Shown: positions 26,496 to 43,086 of the stretch, one piece after another
Layout of the letters: each line of letters opens with the position of its first letter
Numbering within the stretch: the stretch's first letter is position 1
The notes under the pieces: model-generated
Database searches by the model: none
Told to the model about the DNA's origin: nothing
What the model saw: the letters and a program-made list of their open reading frames with translations, nothing else
Translations under genes and position numbers: made by a program
Source of the DNA: Macrobrachium rosenbergii
Lineage: Eukaryota > Arthropoda > Malacostraca > Decapoda > Palaemonidae
Direction: 5' to 3'
DNA length: 64,000 nucleotides
NCBI RefSeq assembly: GCF_040412425.1
Contig: NC_089742.1
Coordinates: 76,212,125 to 76,276,124, forward strand

Positions 26496-27279
26496 TTACC
26501 CGTAGATAATCGTTGTCACGCAGGGCCACGTACAGACTCTCCCGCCCACTGTCAACACATATACACGCATTTTATTAGCCATATTGATATCTTAAATTCT
26601 CGATTTCCTCACACAATATAGGCGTTGAAACCAGAGGGGAAATGAGTGGAGAATCTCTTCTTCCCTGAGGTTCTTCATTTGTTTCCCAACTTGATTTAAG
26701 TTCTTATTGTGATCTGCCATTCGGTTATATATATATAATAATGGATTTACATTGTGTTATATATGACTATATTTTCCAGATTTTCTTTGGCCATATTCAC
26801 AGATTTTTTAAACCAGTTACTAGCACAAGCTTTTAGAATTCCCTACTAAGATATTTCGAAGAAGGTCTGGTTAATTCCCCAAAATCTTATGTCATTAGAT
26901 ATTTAACATAGTAACTGAACATAATTACCGTTGGTGATACGAAACCTTTTGCTTTTTGATATCTTATGCGTAATGAATCACAAATAGGTTAAGAAAACTT
27001 CACGAAATTAAAATAATGAATTTTACTTCTTAAGCAACTGGTGCGGTGCAAAGCGCAGTCAGGCAATCAGTGCAATGTATGTTATATTGAAAACCAGTTT
27101 AGAACTTTCAGTCATGTCCTCAGGGGCAATCAGTGTCCTCCTTGGGAACCTAGAAGCAAAGAGAAAATGGACTTCAGGAATTGTATCCCTGCCTGGTATT
27201 GTAATTAGGGTAGATGAATTCTGGTTATTGTACGAAGGATATCTTCCTCACAGTTTTGGACTTAAATGTTTTTGTTATC
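26496..27279. other. Intergenic sequence, nothing recognised
   Basis: No repeat match; the frame entering the CA/TA array at 27280 has no domain. Confidence 0.45.
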
Positions 27280-27326
27280 AAACGCACACACACACATACA
27301 TACACACACATATATATACATATACA

Positions 27327-27394
<68 letters not shown>
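27280..27394. repeat. (CA)n(TA)n microsatellite
   Basis: Short CA then about 80 bp TA, ending at the inverted repeat at 27395. Confidence 0.95.
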
Positions 27395-27656
<262 letters not shown>

Positions 27657-27747
27657 TAAAATGGTTCTGTTTACATTTGAAAGCTGTAACTCATTTAGAT
27701 TATTGCTTTTGTCGGTAAATATACATACGCGCTCTGTGTCTATTCAC

Positions 27748-27879
27748 CGCAGGCCTTCTCGTCATCTCCCATAATACAGTCCTGAATTCCATCGCAGAGA
27801 TATTGGGTTGGAACGCAGACTCCTCCATCACACTGATAATAACCACTAGGGCAATTCACTGTTGTCACCTCTAGCTTTG
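27748..27879 (-). CDS. LDL-receptor class A domain exon (exon B)
   Basis: The minus strand encodes CPSGYYQCDGGVCVP then YLCDGIQDCIMGDDEKAC. It has the six cysteines and the acidic C-D-G...D-C...G-D-D-E calcium-binding signature of an LDLa domain; such modules are extracellular and bind ligands. The exon is 132 bp, bounded by a ctccacag acceptor (above 27879) and a gtgaat donor (below 27748). Both boundaries are phase 1, as is usual for LDLa exons. It pairs with the homologous exon at 29809-29945 and fits downstream of the signal-peptide exon at 49374. The donor is weaker than that of its sister exon. The parent gene is not identified; one LDLa module is found in many secreted arthropod proteins. 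Confidence 0.85.
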
Positions 27880-28079
27880 CTGTGGAGTAATGGATGGATG
27901 TCTTATTGGCATTCTCGTAGTACGCCGCTAAATTAATAAAGTATTGTTTGATACGGCTTCTTAGAGGAGTTGCATACTTTGAAATTAGGCACCTTAAAAC
28001 GAAAGTCAAAATGTAGGGACACCTTTGTGACGAAGTTGTAACTTGGGTCAAAAAGTTATTTCAGAGCCGCTCGATTACC

Positions 28080-28289
28080 ATGAAAGTCTCTCTCTTTTGT
28101 AACAGTTGCCATAGCTTTGTCACAGGTAAAGGGACTCATTCTATTTTTAGTCCTACAATGAATGCTACAAATTTCAAGACCCATTTTGAAGCTTCTTTTC
28201 TTTAGCAAATATTTCGTCCTTCATTTTAAGACAGCATTAGTCATGACCCCTTTGTTCTTAAGGGCTTTTGGCCAACGAAAACGTGTGGG
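28080..28289. other. Intron-like sequence
   Basis: Between the LDLa exons; nothing else seen. Confidence 0.4.
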
Positions 28290-28441
28290 CGCATGTACAC
28301 TCGGAAACCATAATTTCCGACCCACCTAGGTCGTGCTCCGAGTTTATGAGTGGTGCCTTTCTGGACAGCGGGCAACGCCAACTATCATGGATTGAAACAC
28401 ACTCGAACGCCTTTTGAACTCTTCCGGATTTTGCTTTGGCT

Positions 28442-28473
<32 letters not shown>

Positions 28474-28705
28474 GATTTTGCTGCATATAATGCAAAGCAG
28501 TCATGGTATGATTATATAGAGAACACTGTGCTGAACACAACCTATATAATATCGAAACGAAGAAAAAATGCTGAAACTGCCGGGTTGTAGTTAGGAAAGG
28601 GGGGAGGGGGAGGGAAGGGTAGAATCTGTCCAGAAAGGCCCCGCTCATAAACTCGGAGCACGACCTAGGTGGGTCAGAGATTGTGGTTTCCAAGTGTACA
28701 GTGCA
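28290..28705. mobile_element. Foldback element with ~73-bp inverted ends
   Basis: Left arm 28296-28368 (tgtacactcggaaaccataa through gtgcctttctgga) is the reverse complement, with a few mismatches, of right arm 28628-28700. The interior is about 260 bp and includes a 30-bp T run (28442-28470). No clean TSD was found, so the superfamily is unknown. It lies in the inferred intron between the two LDLa exons. Confidence 0.85.
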
Positions 28706-29351
28706 ATCAAGAGCAAAGGTCTCTCTTATCGAGTACCTTTGTCAATATTCTTGTTTTCAAACACTTTCCGAGGTAAAACCTATTCCCAGTTTTCATTATT
28801 TCTTGATTCCATGTCATTTTCTAATAACGAAGTGTTTATCGTTTCGTCTCATTGCAACTTAGCTTATTTTATTACATTCTCTCAGTTCAAAGAAAACGGA
28901 CTCTGGTAACAACGTATTTTTTAGCTGAACGGAATCAAAATTACTTGACATTACAAGATTAGTAGCGGTGCTGTATATAATATTAATATCAAGCGCTCTT
29001 GTTATAAATTTACAAGATTGACAGTTGAAAAGCCTCCCGAAATTGTTTTCATTTCAACGGCGTCGTCATCTTATAATAAGACAAAGATTAAACTAAATGT
29101 CGCAAATGGGAAAAACCGTTCGGATGACATTAACTGCTATTCGGCAAAGAAAAACTTGAATTTATACTTTAACTTCCTGACAAAAATGGAAAAAGGAAAA
29201 CAAAAACATTGGCGGGTATAGGTTATTGTTGAATCACGCTTTCTCGTTATCAATGATCCAGCCATAAAACATCAACGAGATTACATACTTTTTCATTGAA
29301 TATTTTCGATAATTTCATGATGCTTCGTTTTTATACGTCCTATTGAGGAAT
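28706..29351. other. Intron-like sequence
   Basis: Short plus-strand frames (for example 29018-29221) show no domain. Confidence 0.4.
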
Positions 29352-29506
<155 letters not shown>

Positions 29507-29808
29507 TGCAATATCCACTCCTCTAAAAGAAAGATATTTGAGCAGATATCCTGTTCAGAAATTGGAAAGGAAATTATGAATCAGTATAATCACTGCAAAT
29601 GTTATGAACCGCAACAACTATAAGCTAGAATTTCAGTGCATCGCACAGTATCCCTTACCTTACTGTGAGTATTAAATGTTGTAGCAGATCTTTGAGGTTC
29701 TGACAGTAATACCAGTGTTTATGAAATTTTATTGGTATTATCTGAAGCATCAGATTTTTCTAAATCAAGGTAACATATCAGACTTTTAAAGGAAAGACTT
29801 TTACTCAC

Positions 29809-29945
29809 CGCAATCTGCTTCGTCATCTCCCATAATGCAGTCTGGGACTCCGTCACAAAGCCTCGCATCTGGGATGCAAACTCCTCCTTGCATTCGTAAT
29901 AGCCGGTGGGACAGGTCTTTAGGCCAACTTCTTCTTGTTGCTTTG
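29809..29945 (-). CDS. LDL-receptor class A domain exon (exon A), 1-base frameshift
   Basis: The minus strand encodes CPTGYYEC, then after a frame change GGVCIPDARLCDGVPDC and IMGDDEADC, an LDLa module closely related to exon B. The acceptor is caatttctag (above 29945) and the donor a strong gtgagt (below 29809). Length is 137 bp, one base short of a multiple of three. The missing base falls near 29886-29892, where ctcctcctt replaces the ctcctccat seen in exon B. With one more base the exon would be 138 bp and phase 1-1 like exon B. Either it is a consensus error or the exon is broken in this allele. Confidence 0.8.
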
Positions 29946-30041
29946 CTAGAAATTGTTAGGTGTATTTCTTGATATAAATATCTTTATAGTATGATGATTA
30001 TATTGAAACATTACATGAGCTTTTATCCTAAGTATACCATG

Positions 30042-30170
<129 letters not shown>

Positions 30171-30199
30171 GGTGGAAACAATGAATGCATGAGCACATG

Positions 30200-30325
30200 T
30201 TTTACAGAAATGAATTTCTGACTCACACCAGGAACGAACCTCGGTCTCCTGAGTGGTAGACCAAGTCGGTAGCGATGGACCTACAAAAGTCATTAAAGAA
30301 ATTGGAACCTAAGTATACCTGTACC

Positions 30326-30329
<4 letters not shown>
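30200..30329 (-). mobile_element. tRNA-derived SINE head (SINE-2), reverse
   Basis: On the minus strand it has gaggttcgttcctgg (B-box-like) preceded by a tRNA-like arm and followed by gtgagtcagaaattcatttc, matching the copy at 63786-63960. It is flanked by TA arrays on both sides. Confidence 0.75.

Positions 30330-30399
<70 letters not shown>
30330..30399. repeat. (TA)n microsatellite
   Basis: About 70 bp directly following the SINE-2 copy. Confidence 0.95.
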
Positions 30400-32516
<2,117 letters not shown>

Positions 32517-32549
32517 TTATTTTCGATCACAATATAGTGATGCTCACAG

Positions 32550-32626
<77 letters not shown>
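32550..32626. repeat. (TA)n microsatellite
   Basis: Right flank of the palindrome. Confidence 0.95.
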
Positions 32627-32628
<2 letters not shown>

Positions 32629-33154
32629 TTTGATTCAGTGATATTCATTTCAGTGTGTTATTAGAATACGCTATATTCTTTTGCCACTCCACTGATCCTA
32701 GCTTTATAGAAGAAAGTTAAGGCCATGATATGAATATCAGTCAAGGCATGTTTAACTTTGATCCTAAAATTTCAGAAGAAATGTGTAAAATATTTTAATT
32801 TTAAGGGAGGCAGTAAAGTTGCATGGAAAAATGATTATCATATTTGTAAACACAGTATGGGGCCAGTAGTACTAATCAGTTTTTTCGCCCCTCCCTCCTT
32901 GCACTTGTCATTGGTAGATCTGAAGTCTCAAATGATTTTGTATGTTCATCAGTACTGTCTCTGTAGTACATACAGTATATTGTGATTTCTAACACCATGT
33001 AACAGTCTTTCGTCAGTGGCTTGGAAATAAAGTCTAACAGTCGGGACCTATACCCATCTCTTAAATTTTCACCTGTGTTAATGCGTGATAAACGAATCAC
33101 GTGTTAAAATGACTAAAATCATACACGTACACACACGATTATATATCTATATAT
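32627..33154. other. Intergenic sequence with one repeat scrap
   Basis: 33004-33115 carries the same gtcagtggcttggaaataaa and ttcacctgtg landmarks as the inverted repeat at 27395. The rest is unassigned. Confidence 0.5.
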
Positions 33155-33541
33155 AACAAGTAAAAAATGCGCCGAAGTTTCTTCGGCGCAGTCAAGTTCT
33201 CTGTGCAGCGGCTACAGCGTATAATTAAGGCCACCGAAAATAGATCTATCTTTCGGTGGTCTCGGTACAATACTGTATAAGCCCCGGCCCATGAAACTTT
33301 AATCACAGTCCGGTAGTGGCTTATCCTATATCGTTGCCAGATGCACGATTATGGCTAACTTTAACCTTAAATAAAATAAAAACTACTGAGGCTAGAGACT
33401 GCAATTTGGTATGTTTGATGATTGGAGGGTGGATGATCATCAAACCAATTTGCAGCTCTCTAGCCTCGGTAACTTTAGATCTGAGGACGGACGGACAGAC
33501 AAAGCCGGCACAATAGTTTTCTTTCACAGAAAACTAAAAAA
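33155..33541 (+). repeat. Multi-hairpin dispersed repeat, copy 2 (best copy)
   Basis: Four hairpins are visible in order: gcgccgaag/cttcggcgc (33169-33190), ccaccgaaa/tttcggtgg (33231-33259), a long imperfect one from ctgaggctagag to ctctagcctcgg (33384-33472), and tagttttct/agaaaacta (33516-33538). No coding capacity or TSD was found. Other copies are at 6413 (inverted) and 40778. Confidence 0.9.
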
Positions 33542-34733
33542 TCCAGAAATGTATTTATGCAGAAAATGTTCAGGGAACTAATCTTGCCACTCGCATATCT
33601 TTCTTCCGGCGACACCGTATCTCTGTGCCTTCACAGAGTTAATCCATACCTTCCCCCTTCCATACCCTATCAATATAATCGTCTACCCGTGTTAGATAAG
33701 GACATAGTGCCTGGCGTTGCACCAACATTTACGTTAAAAACAGAAAACCGAAAAATATGATCCTAATTATTTGACCCTAAAACTCCAACTGGCATTGTTA
33801 ACAACATTTATCTTGAAGACTATAATTTGTTTAACTCAGCAAACATGGATGTCATTATGAAAACTGAAAACACGAAACGGACTTCTCCGGATGAGAGAAT
33901 ATCATAAAGGGTTGGTGGGATCTGCAGCCGTTATGCCTTAGAGCCACAAAGAATAAATTATTAAACATATTCTTAAACCCTCAACTATTATGTGATACAT
34001 CAAGCTAACTCATGGCTCATTTACCGCGTGATCCACCGTTGCTAGGAAGCAAGCGTCAGGCTAATTAGTTGCGATGTTGTCCGGACCGGTGAATAAGTTA
34101 ATGACTAATTTAAGCGACATAACAGGTCGACAGCGGGCTTTCTTGTATGTCAGACCTTGATTACTTCAGGACAATTAATATCGCTTCTTCTCCCAAACGT
34201 TAATTTTCAGACACTTTTGTTGGTCAACTTTCTGGTACAGTTCTAACAAGTTTTGTATAAATAGCGTTTACAAAAATAATTCAAATACTTTTAAGCGCCA
34301 CAATCCTTTAAAAAAAATTACCAACATAAAAGGAATAGAATACAATGTAATCAATAGCAAAAGGTCTGGAAGATTTTTATAATGTGAAAATACTAGTTCA
34401 AAAACAGAAAAATATCCAGGAAATTATTTTCAAGGAGACGCGAAAATTATTCAGAGAATTAGTGTTGTTGATTAAGTTTTTATGTCTTTATACCGACGAC
34501 TCTACATCTCTGTCTTCACTGTCAGGAAGGATCAAGTAATTAGACTCAGAACTTGAGGCCAAGGTCGAGCTGCAAAGAAACACCAACGCAAAAGTTAACA
34601 TTACTGGCCTCAGGATGAATGGAAAGTTTATGGGCTCTAAACAACAGAATTGGCGAGCATTAAACAAGTCCTTTCGTCGCAAGCCCGAAGTACGAAAACG
34701 CATTCTTCGTGGACTGAATTTTGGCAGCTACAA
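33542..34733. other. Intergenic sequence; one possible terminal exon
   Basis: On the minus strand a strong acceptor (tttctttgcag) ends at 34570 and is followed by a frame STLASSSESNYLILPDSEDR that stops at 34488. Its phase does not fit the LDLa exons and no domain is seen, so I do not call a gene. Confidence 0.3.
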
Positions 34734-35160
34734 AAACACGATTAGGAATTAAATAGTTAGAAACAAAAAGTCGGCAGAGGGGGAAGAGGTAAGAAGGGGG
34801 TTTATACATGGCAGCGTGTCTAGATTGTGAAGAGCGTTACTTCGGTGAAAGTGGCAAATCCTGCAAAGACGAGGAAAACAACACAAACAAAACATTAGGC
34901 ACTACAATCAGTTGTCAGCAGTTGCCAAGCACTGTTGGGAAAAAGATTACACAATAAAATGGCAGAATATGAACTTCCTATACAAGAACACAAACAAAAC
35001 GGCCAGACTGATTGTAGGAAATGCCTTCATAACATGCACAAACAATGTACAGTAATGGTAGGCAATACTGGAAGTGGATTTGAGGATAGCCTTTCCAGAA
35101 AAACCATGTACACAATAATAGAAAAGGGGACATGCAAAAACACCAGAGACCACATGGACA
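34734..35160 (+). pseudogene. Penelope-like element, GIY-YIG endonuclease remnant
   Basis: The frame from about 34798 reads GGLYMAACLDCEERYFGES, matching the two strands of a GIY-YIG nuclease (here G-L-Y and Y-F-G, 10 residues between) and the Cys-rich lead-in typical of Penelope-like elements. Further frames (34960-35150) give QEHKQNGQ and NTGSGFEDSL, in the order expected for the rest of that domain. Penelope-like proteins join a reverse transcriptase to this nuclease. The frame is interrupted by stops, and I did not find the reverse transcriptase part. A TA array follows directly, as for other elements here. Confidence 0.5.
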
Positions 35161-35165
35161 ATGCA

Positions 35166-35175
35166 TATATATACA

Positions 35176-35267
<92 letters not shown>

Positions 35268-35268
35268 T
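35166..35268. repeat. (TA)n(TG)n microsatellite
   Basis: It follows the Penelope-like remnant. Confidence 0.95.
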
Positions 35269-35321
35269 TATATTAAATAGTGTAATATAACTTCAGCTTC
35301 CAAGCCGGATTTGAATTCATA

Positions 35322-35327
35322 TGTATG

Positions 35328-35404
<77 letters not shown>
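35322..35404. repeat. (TGTA)n(TA)n microsatellite
   Basis: It immediately precedes the 340-bp satellite array. Confidence 0.95.
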
Positions 35405-38332
<2,928 letters not shown>

Positions 38333-38700
38333 TATATATATTGTAACATGTCATTGTTATTTACAACAGCACGTGAAAGCTCCATGTGCTTAAAACTAAC
38401 TCTAAATTAAAACATAATATAAAATACGGTGAGACAAAACAAGACCACCCAGATTGAGGAACAGGGAAGCAGTAAAAACACCCCTAGACATTAACGCTAG
38501 CTAAATCCTCGCAGTCTCGATGAAGAAACTTCACCTCCTCTCAATTTGCCTATTATCCCGCTTTTGTCTGCCTTTAATTTCCCTTGGGTACTGTCGTTCC
38601 ATCTACAGCGCCTGCATTTGTGGATGTCAACAAGACGTGGGGTGAAAAGTCGGCACATTAATGGACATTCATCCACATGGGACTAAGACTGGAAGGCAGG
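38333..38700. other. Sequence upstream of a possible promoter
   Basis: Unassigned, slightly GC-richer. Confidence 0.4.
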
Positions 38701-38707
38701 AATGAAA

Positions 38708-39170
38708 AACTATATAAATGACAGGTCAGGGGTCATGCAGTTGTTAGTTCATTACCAGCCAGACTCAGAGCAGAATCGTTGGTAGGTCGGTCCCCGACTA
38801 ACCCCCACTGTGTAGTCCATCTTTGTTGTGCTAACATAGTCCCACCAAAAATCCCTTTGCTTAATTACAAAGTCTTGTCTACACATCAAGACAACACATC
38901 CTGCGGGAAAAGGTACAATTGGATTTGGAGTTTGTTACGACGCCCAATCTTCCACTATAATTTTCATGCTCTCTAATATGCATGCCCCTTGGATTCCTGA
39001 GACAAATAAGTGAAGTGGTTAATGTTTTCATTCAAGTAACATAAGCATACTCATGCAGTTTACTATTCTTAATTGCTTCCCTCTCAGCTTTCAGCGTTCC
39101 CAAAGTGAAAGTGTTTTCCTTGTGAACCAAGTGACAGTGAGTTTGTCTTGCAGAATTGGCGATTGTGATG
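38708..39170 (+). promoter_or_regulatory. Possible TATA promoter, perhaps of an LTR
   Basis: ctatataaatg at 38708-38718 is followed about 30 bp later by a tagttcatt initiator-like site. A candidate donor gtaggtcgg lies near 38780, and a candidate acceptor ttccctctcag near 39088. Further on, ttggcgattgtgatgc (39157-39172) resembles a primer-binding site like that at 57782. The region could therefore be an LTR with leader or a host promoter. The short frame at 39175-39369 has no known domain. Confidence 0.3.
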
Positions 39171-39621
39171 CTGTGTGCCTACCTGCTTTTCCACAGTGCC
39201 AATTCCTGATCTTCCGATGTGGAAGATTCCTTCAAGATTAATATCTGAAGATTTATATGCTGCCACAGCAAGAGTTCCTGTATATTTGATTAATTTTAGA
39301 GGTTCTACACCTTGGTGTGATTATTTTCAAAGTAAGATTAATTCTGTATCTGAGAAGTTTCATCATTGATTGTAACTTATTTTGCTATTGGCACTAGTTG
39401 ATTTGTGAACTGACGTAAGAGCAGTGCCAAGGAACTGGTGAGGAGCTCCTGTGTAATATCCTGATCTATGTAATTATAAGCTAATTAGTGAAAACCTGCT
39501 TTTTCCTTAAATTCCATTTACATTTACTGTTAACTTACTTCTTTTTATGTGTGTGGCCAAATTGGTCAGATGTCATTCAAATTGTGATTAGAGCTAGATA
39601 TACGTTCCTCGTCCACGCTCG

Positions 39622-39625
<4 letters not shown>

Positions 39626-39661
<36 letters not shown>

Positions 39662-39758
39662 TATATATGTATATATTATTATTATATATATATATATTAT
39701 ATATATATATGAATATATATGTATATGTTATATATATGTGTATATATGTATACATATG

Positions 39759-39835
<77 letters not shown>

Positions 39836-39900
39836 CTGTATATACAGTATATATGCATATATATGTGTATATGTATATGTATATATATATATATATTATA

Positions 39901-39992
<92 letters not shown>
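39626..39992. repeat. Imperfect (TA)n/(TATG)n tract
   Basis: Its right half is duplicated at 40233-40475. Confidence 0.95.
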
Positions 39993-39996
<4 letters not shown>

Positions 39997-40234
39997 CTAT
40001 GATATTGCTTTCAAGTTGTTGATCTCTTATGATATAAATACACCATCTGTTTTGAAAATTTTCAGTTTTCGTATCTTTTTTAACTCAATACAAGTATTTT
40101 AGAAATGCCACATTTCTCTCAGAAGAGTCCCAGTTATAATCTGCGGCTTTTGAGCTTGAGCTAAAGTCAGTGATACTGATATAAGAATTCTTTTGCTTAT
40201 CCTTATTTTGAATTTTACCAACAGATCGCTAAAG

Positions 40235-40326
<92 letters not shown>

Positions 40327-40389
40327 CTGTATATACAGTATATATGCATATATATGTGTATATGTATATGTATATATATATATATTATA

Positions 40390-40478
<89 letters not shown>

Positions 40479-40719
40479 TTCTATGATATTGCTTTCAAGT
40501 TGTTGATCTCTTATGATATAAATACACCATCTGTTTTGAAAATTTTCAGTTTTCGTATCTTTTTAACTCAATACAAGTATTTTAGAAATGCCACATTTCT
40601 CTCAGAAGAGTCCCAGTTATAATCTGCGGCTTTTGAGCTTGAGCTAAAGTCAGTGATACTGATATAAGAATTCTTTTGCTTATCCTTATTTTGAATTTTA
40701 CCAACAGATCGCTAAAGAT
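39750..40719. repeat. Near-identical tandem duplication, offset 483-484 bp
   Basis: The non-microsatellite part 39993-40236 recurs at 40477-40719 with essentially one single-base indel (a T-run length). The TA/TATG part with tgtatatacagtatatatgcat is duplicated as well. It is either a very recent duplication or an assembly error. Confidence 0.95.
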
Positions 40720-40777
40720 TCCAGGAATTCCACAAAAGAATTCTCCGTTTAAGGAGACGTCTGATTGTTGTTTAGAA

Positions 40778-41155
40778 AAAACAAGTAAAACATGCGTCGA
40801 AGTTTCTTCAACGCAATCGAGTTTTCTGTACAGCCGCTACAGTGTATAATCAAAGTCACCGAAAATACATCTATCTTTCGGTGGTCTCAGTATAATGCTG
40901 TATGAGACGCGGCCGATGCAACTTTAACCACGGGCCAGCGGTGTCCTATCCTATACCGTAGCCAGAAGCACAATTATGGCTAAATTTAACCTTAAATAAA
41001 GTAAAAACTAATGCGGCTAGAGGCCTACAATTTGGTATGTTTGATGATCGGACGGTGGATGATCAACATACCAATTTGCAGCCCTCTAGCCTTAGTAGTT
41101 TTTAAGATCTGAGGGCAGACAGAAAAAGTGCGAATAGAAAAAAGTGCAGACGAGC
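40778..41155 (+). repeat. Multi-hairpin dispersed repeat, copy 3
   Basis: Same order of landmarks as the 33155 copy. The first hairpin has decayed (cgtcgaagtttcttcaacg) and the last is lost, with an extra agtgcgaatagaaaaaagtg segment at the right. Confidence 0.85.
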
Positions 41156-41254
41156 AAAGGTAGCATATGAATGTGTGTGTATTTTGAGCATAACTCTGAA
41201 GCACATTGAGCAATTTCAACAAAACCTGATTTACATATGATTTACTATCTGGGA

Positions 41255-41910
41255 AAGAATGCCATGGGGTAAGACATCACTAGCACCAAAGCAGGTGGGG
41301 ATGGGATGGGGGTGACATAAAAAAATAACCGAAAACGACAGATATTAGTGTCTAATCCATAGTTTTCGAGGTCACTGAGATGAATAGTGATACTCCCAAT
41401 TCTCTTCAAGTCCAAGATCAGCCCCAATAGGAAGGGGGTGGTGAGAAGGGGTGAGAAGGGGGTGACATGTAAAAATAACTGAAAACAACAGATATTAGTG
41501 TCTAATCCATAGTTTTTGATGTCATTGAGATGAATAGTGAGAACTCTGATGCCCTTCAAGTCCAAACTCAGCCCCAATAGGAAGGGGGGCTGAGAAAGGG
41601 TGGGAAGGGGGTGATACATAAAAATAAATGAAAAGACAGATGTTAGTGTCTAATCCACAGTTTTTGGGGTCATTGAGATGAATATTGAAACTCCCAACAC
41701 CCTTTAAGTCCAAGTTCAACCCTGATAGGAAGGGGGGTGAGAACGGGTGAAAAATAAAATGTTAAAAATAACAGATATTAGGGTCTAATCCATAGTTTTC
41801 GAGGTTGCTGAGATGAATTGTGACACTCCCAATGCCCTATAAGTCCAATTTCAGCCCCAGTAGGAACAGGGAGTGAGAAGGGGGTGAAATATAAAATGTC
41901 AAAAATAATG
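41255..41910. repeat. Tandem repeat, four to five units of 138-150 bp
   Basis: Units restart at acagatattagtgtctaatc near 41338, 41488, 41633 and 41771. Each contains tgagatgaat, ccaataggaaggggg and ggggtga landmarks. The minus-strand frames that repeat (GLDTNIC) are a by-product. Confidence 0.9.
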
Positions 41911-41949
41911 GACAATGTAATTGAAGCAACTATCTTAACAGGAAAGGGA

Positions 41950-42013
41950 GAGTGAGAGAAAGAGGGAGTGAGAGGGAGAGGAGGTACAAGAGAGAGAGAG
42001 AGAGAGAGAGAGT
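41950..42013. repeat. (GA)n-rich tract
   Basis: Imperfect GA repeat grading into pure GA at 41990-42013. Confidence 0.9.
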
Positions 42014-42066
42014 TAAGAGAGTTTGTCATTCAGAGTTTTCTAGGCAGAGCCAGGTTGCTCAGCTGG

Positions 42067-42718
<652 letters not shown>

Positions 42719-43086
42719 AATTATTCAGATCCTAATCTAGTCAAATTTAATATTTCTATAAATTTAATATTTCTGAAAAAAGTGATTAGAGAATCCAACG
42801 AAACAAGAATGAGTTTTCAGGAAATAACTCAGTAACTGTGGCGGTTTTGACTGCTCTCCTCTGGGAGGAGGAAACGAGGGGTAGTATTACTCTGTCCCCG
42901 TCCGTGAGCTTAAAATCGTACTTGTTAATTCTTGGATAATTCATGCAGCGCATGAACGTAAACTTGTCTATAATTAGGGAATTATTATTATTTTTATTAT
43001 TATTATTATTATTATTATTTTATTTTTTCCATCGTATTCGACTGGGTGGTTTTTATAGTGTGGGGTTCTGGGTTGCACCCTGCCTC

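Noticed and set aside
33155..33541. Multi-hairpin repeat as a Helitron
   Set aside because: A terminal hairpin exists, but the TC start and CTRR end with A/T insertion are not convincing.
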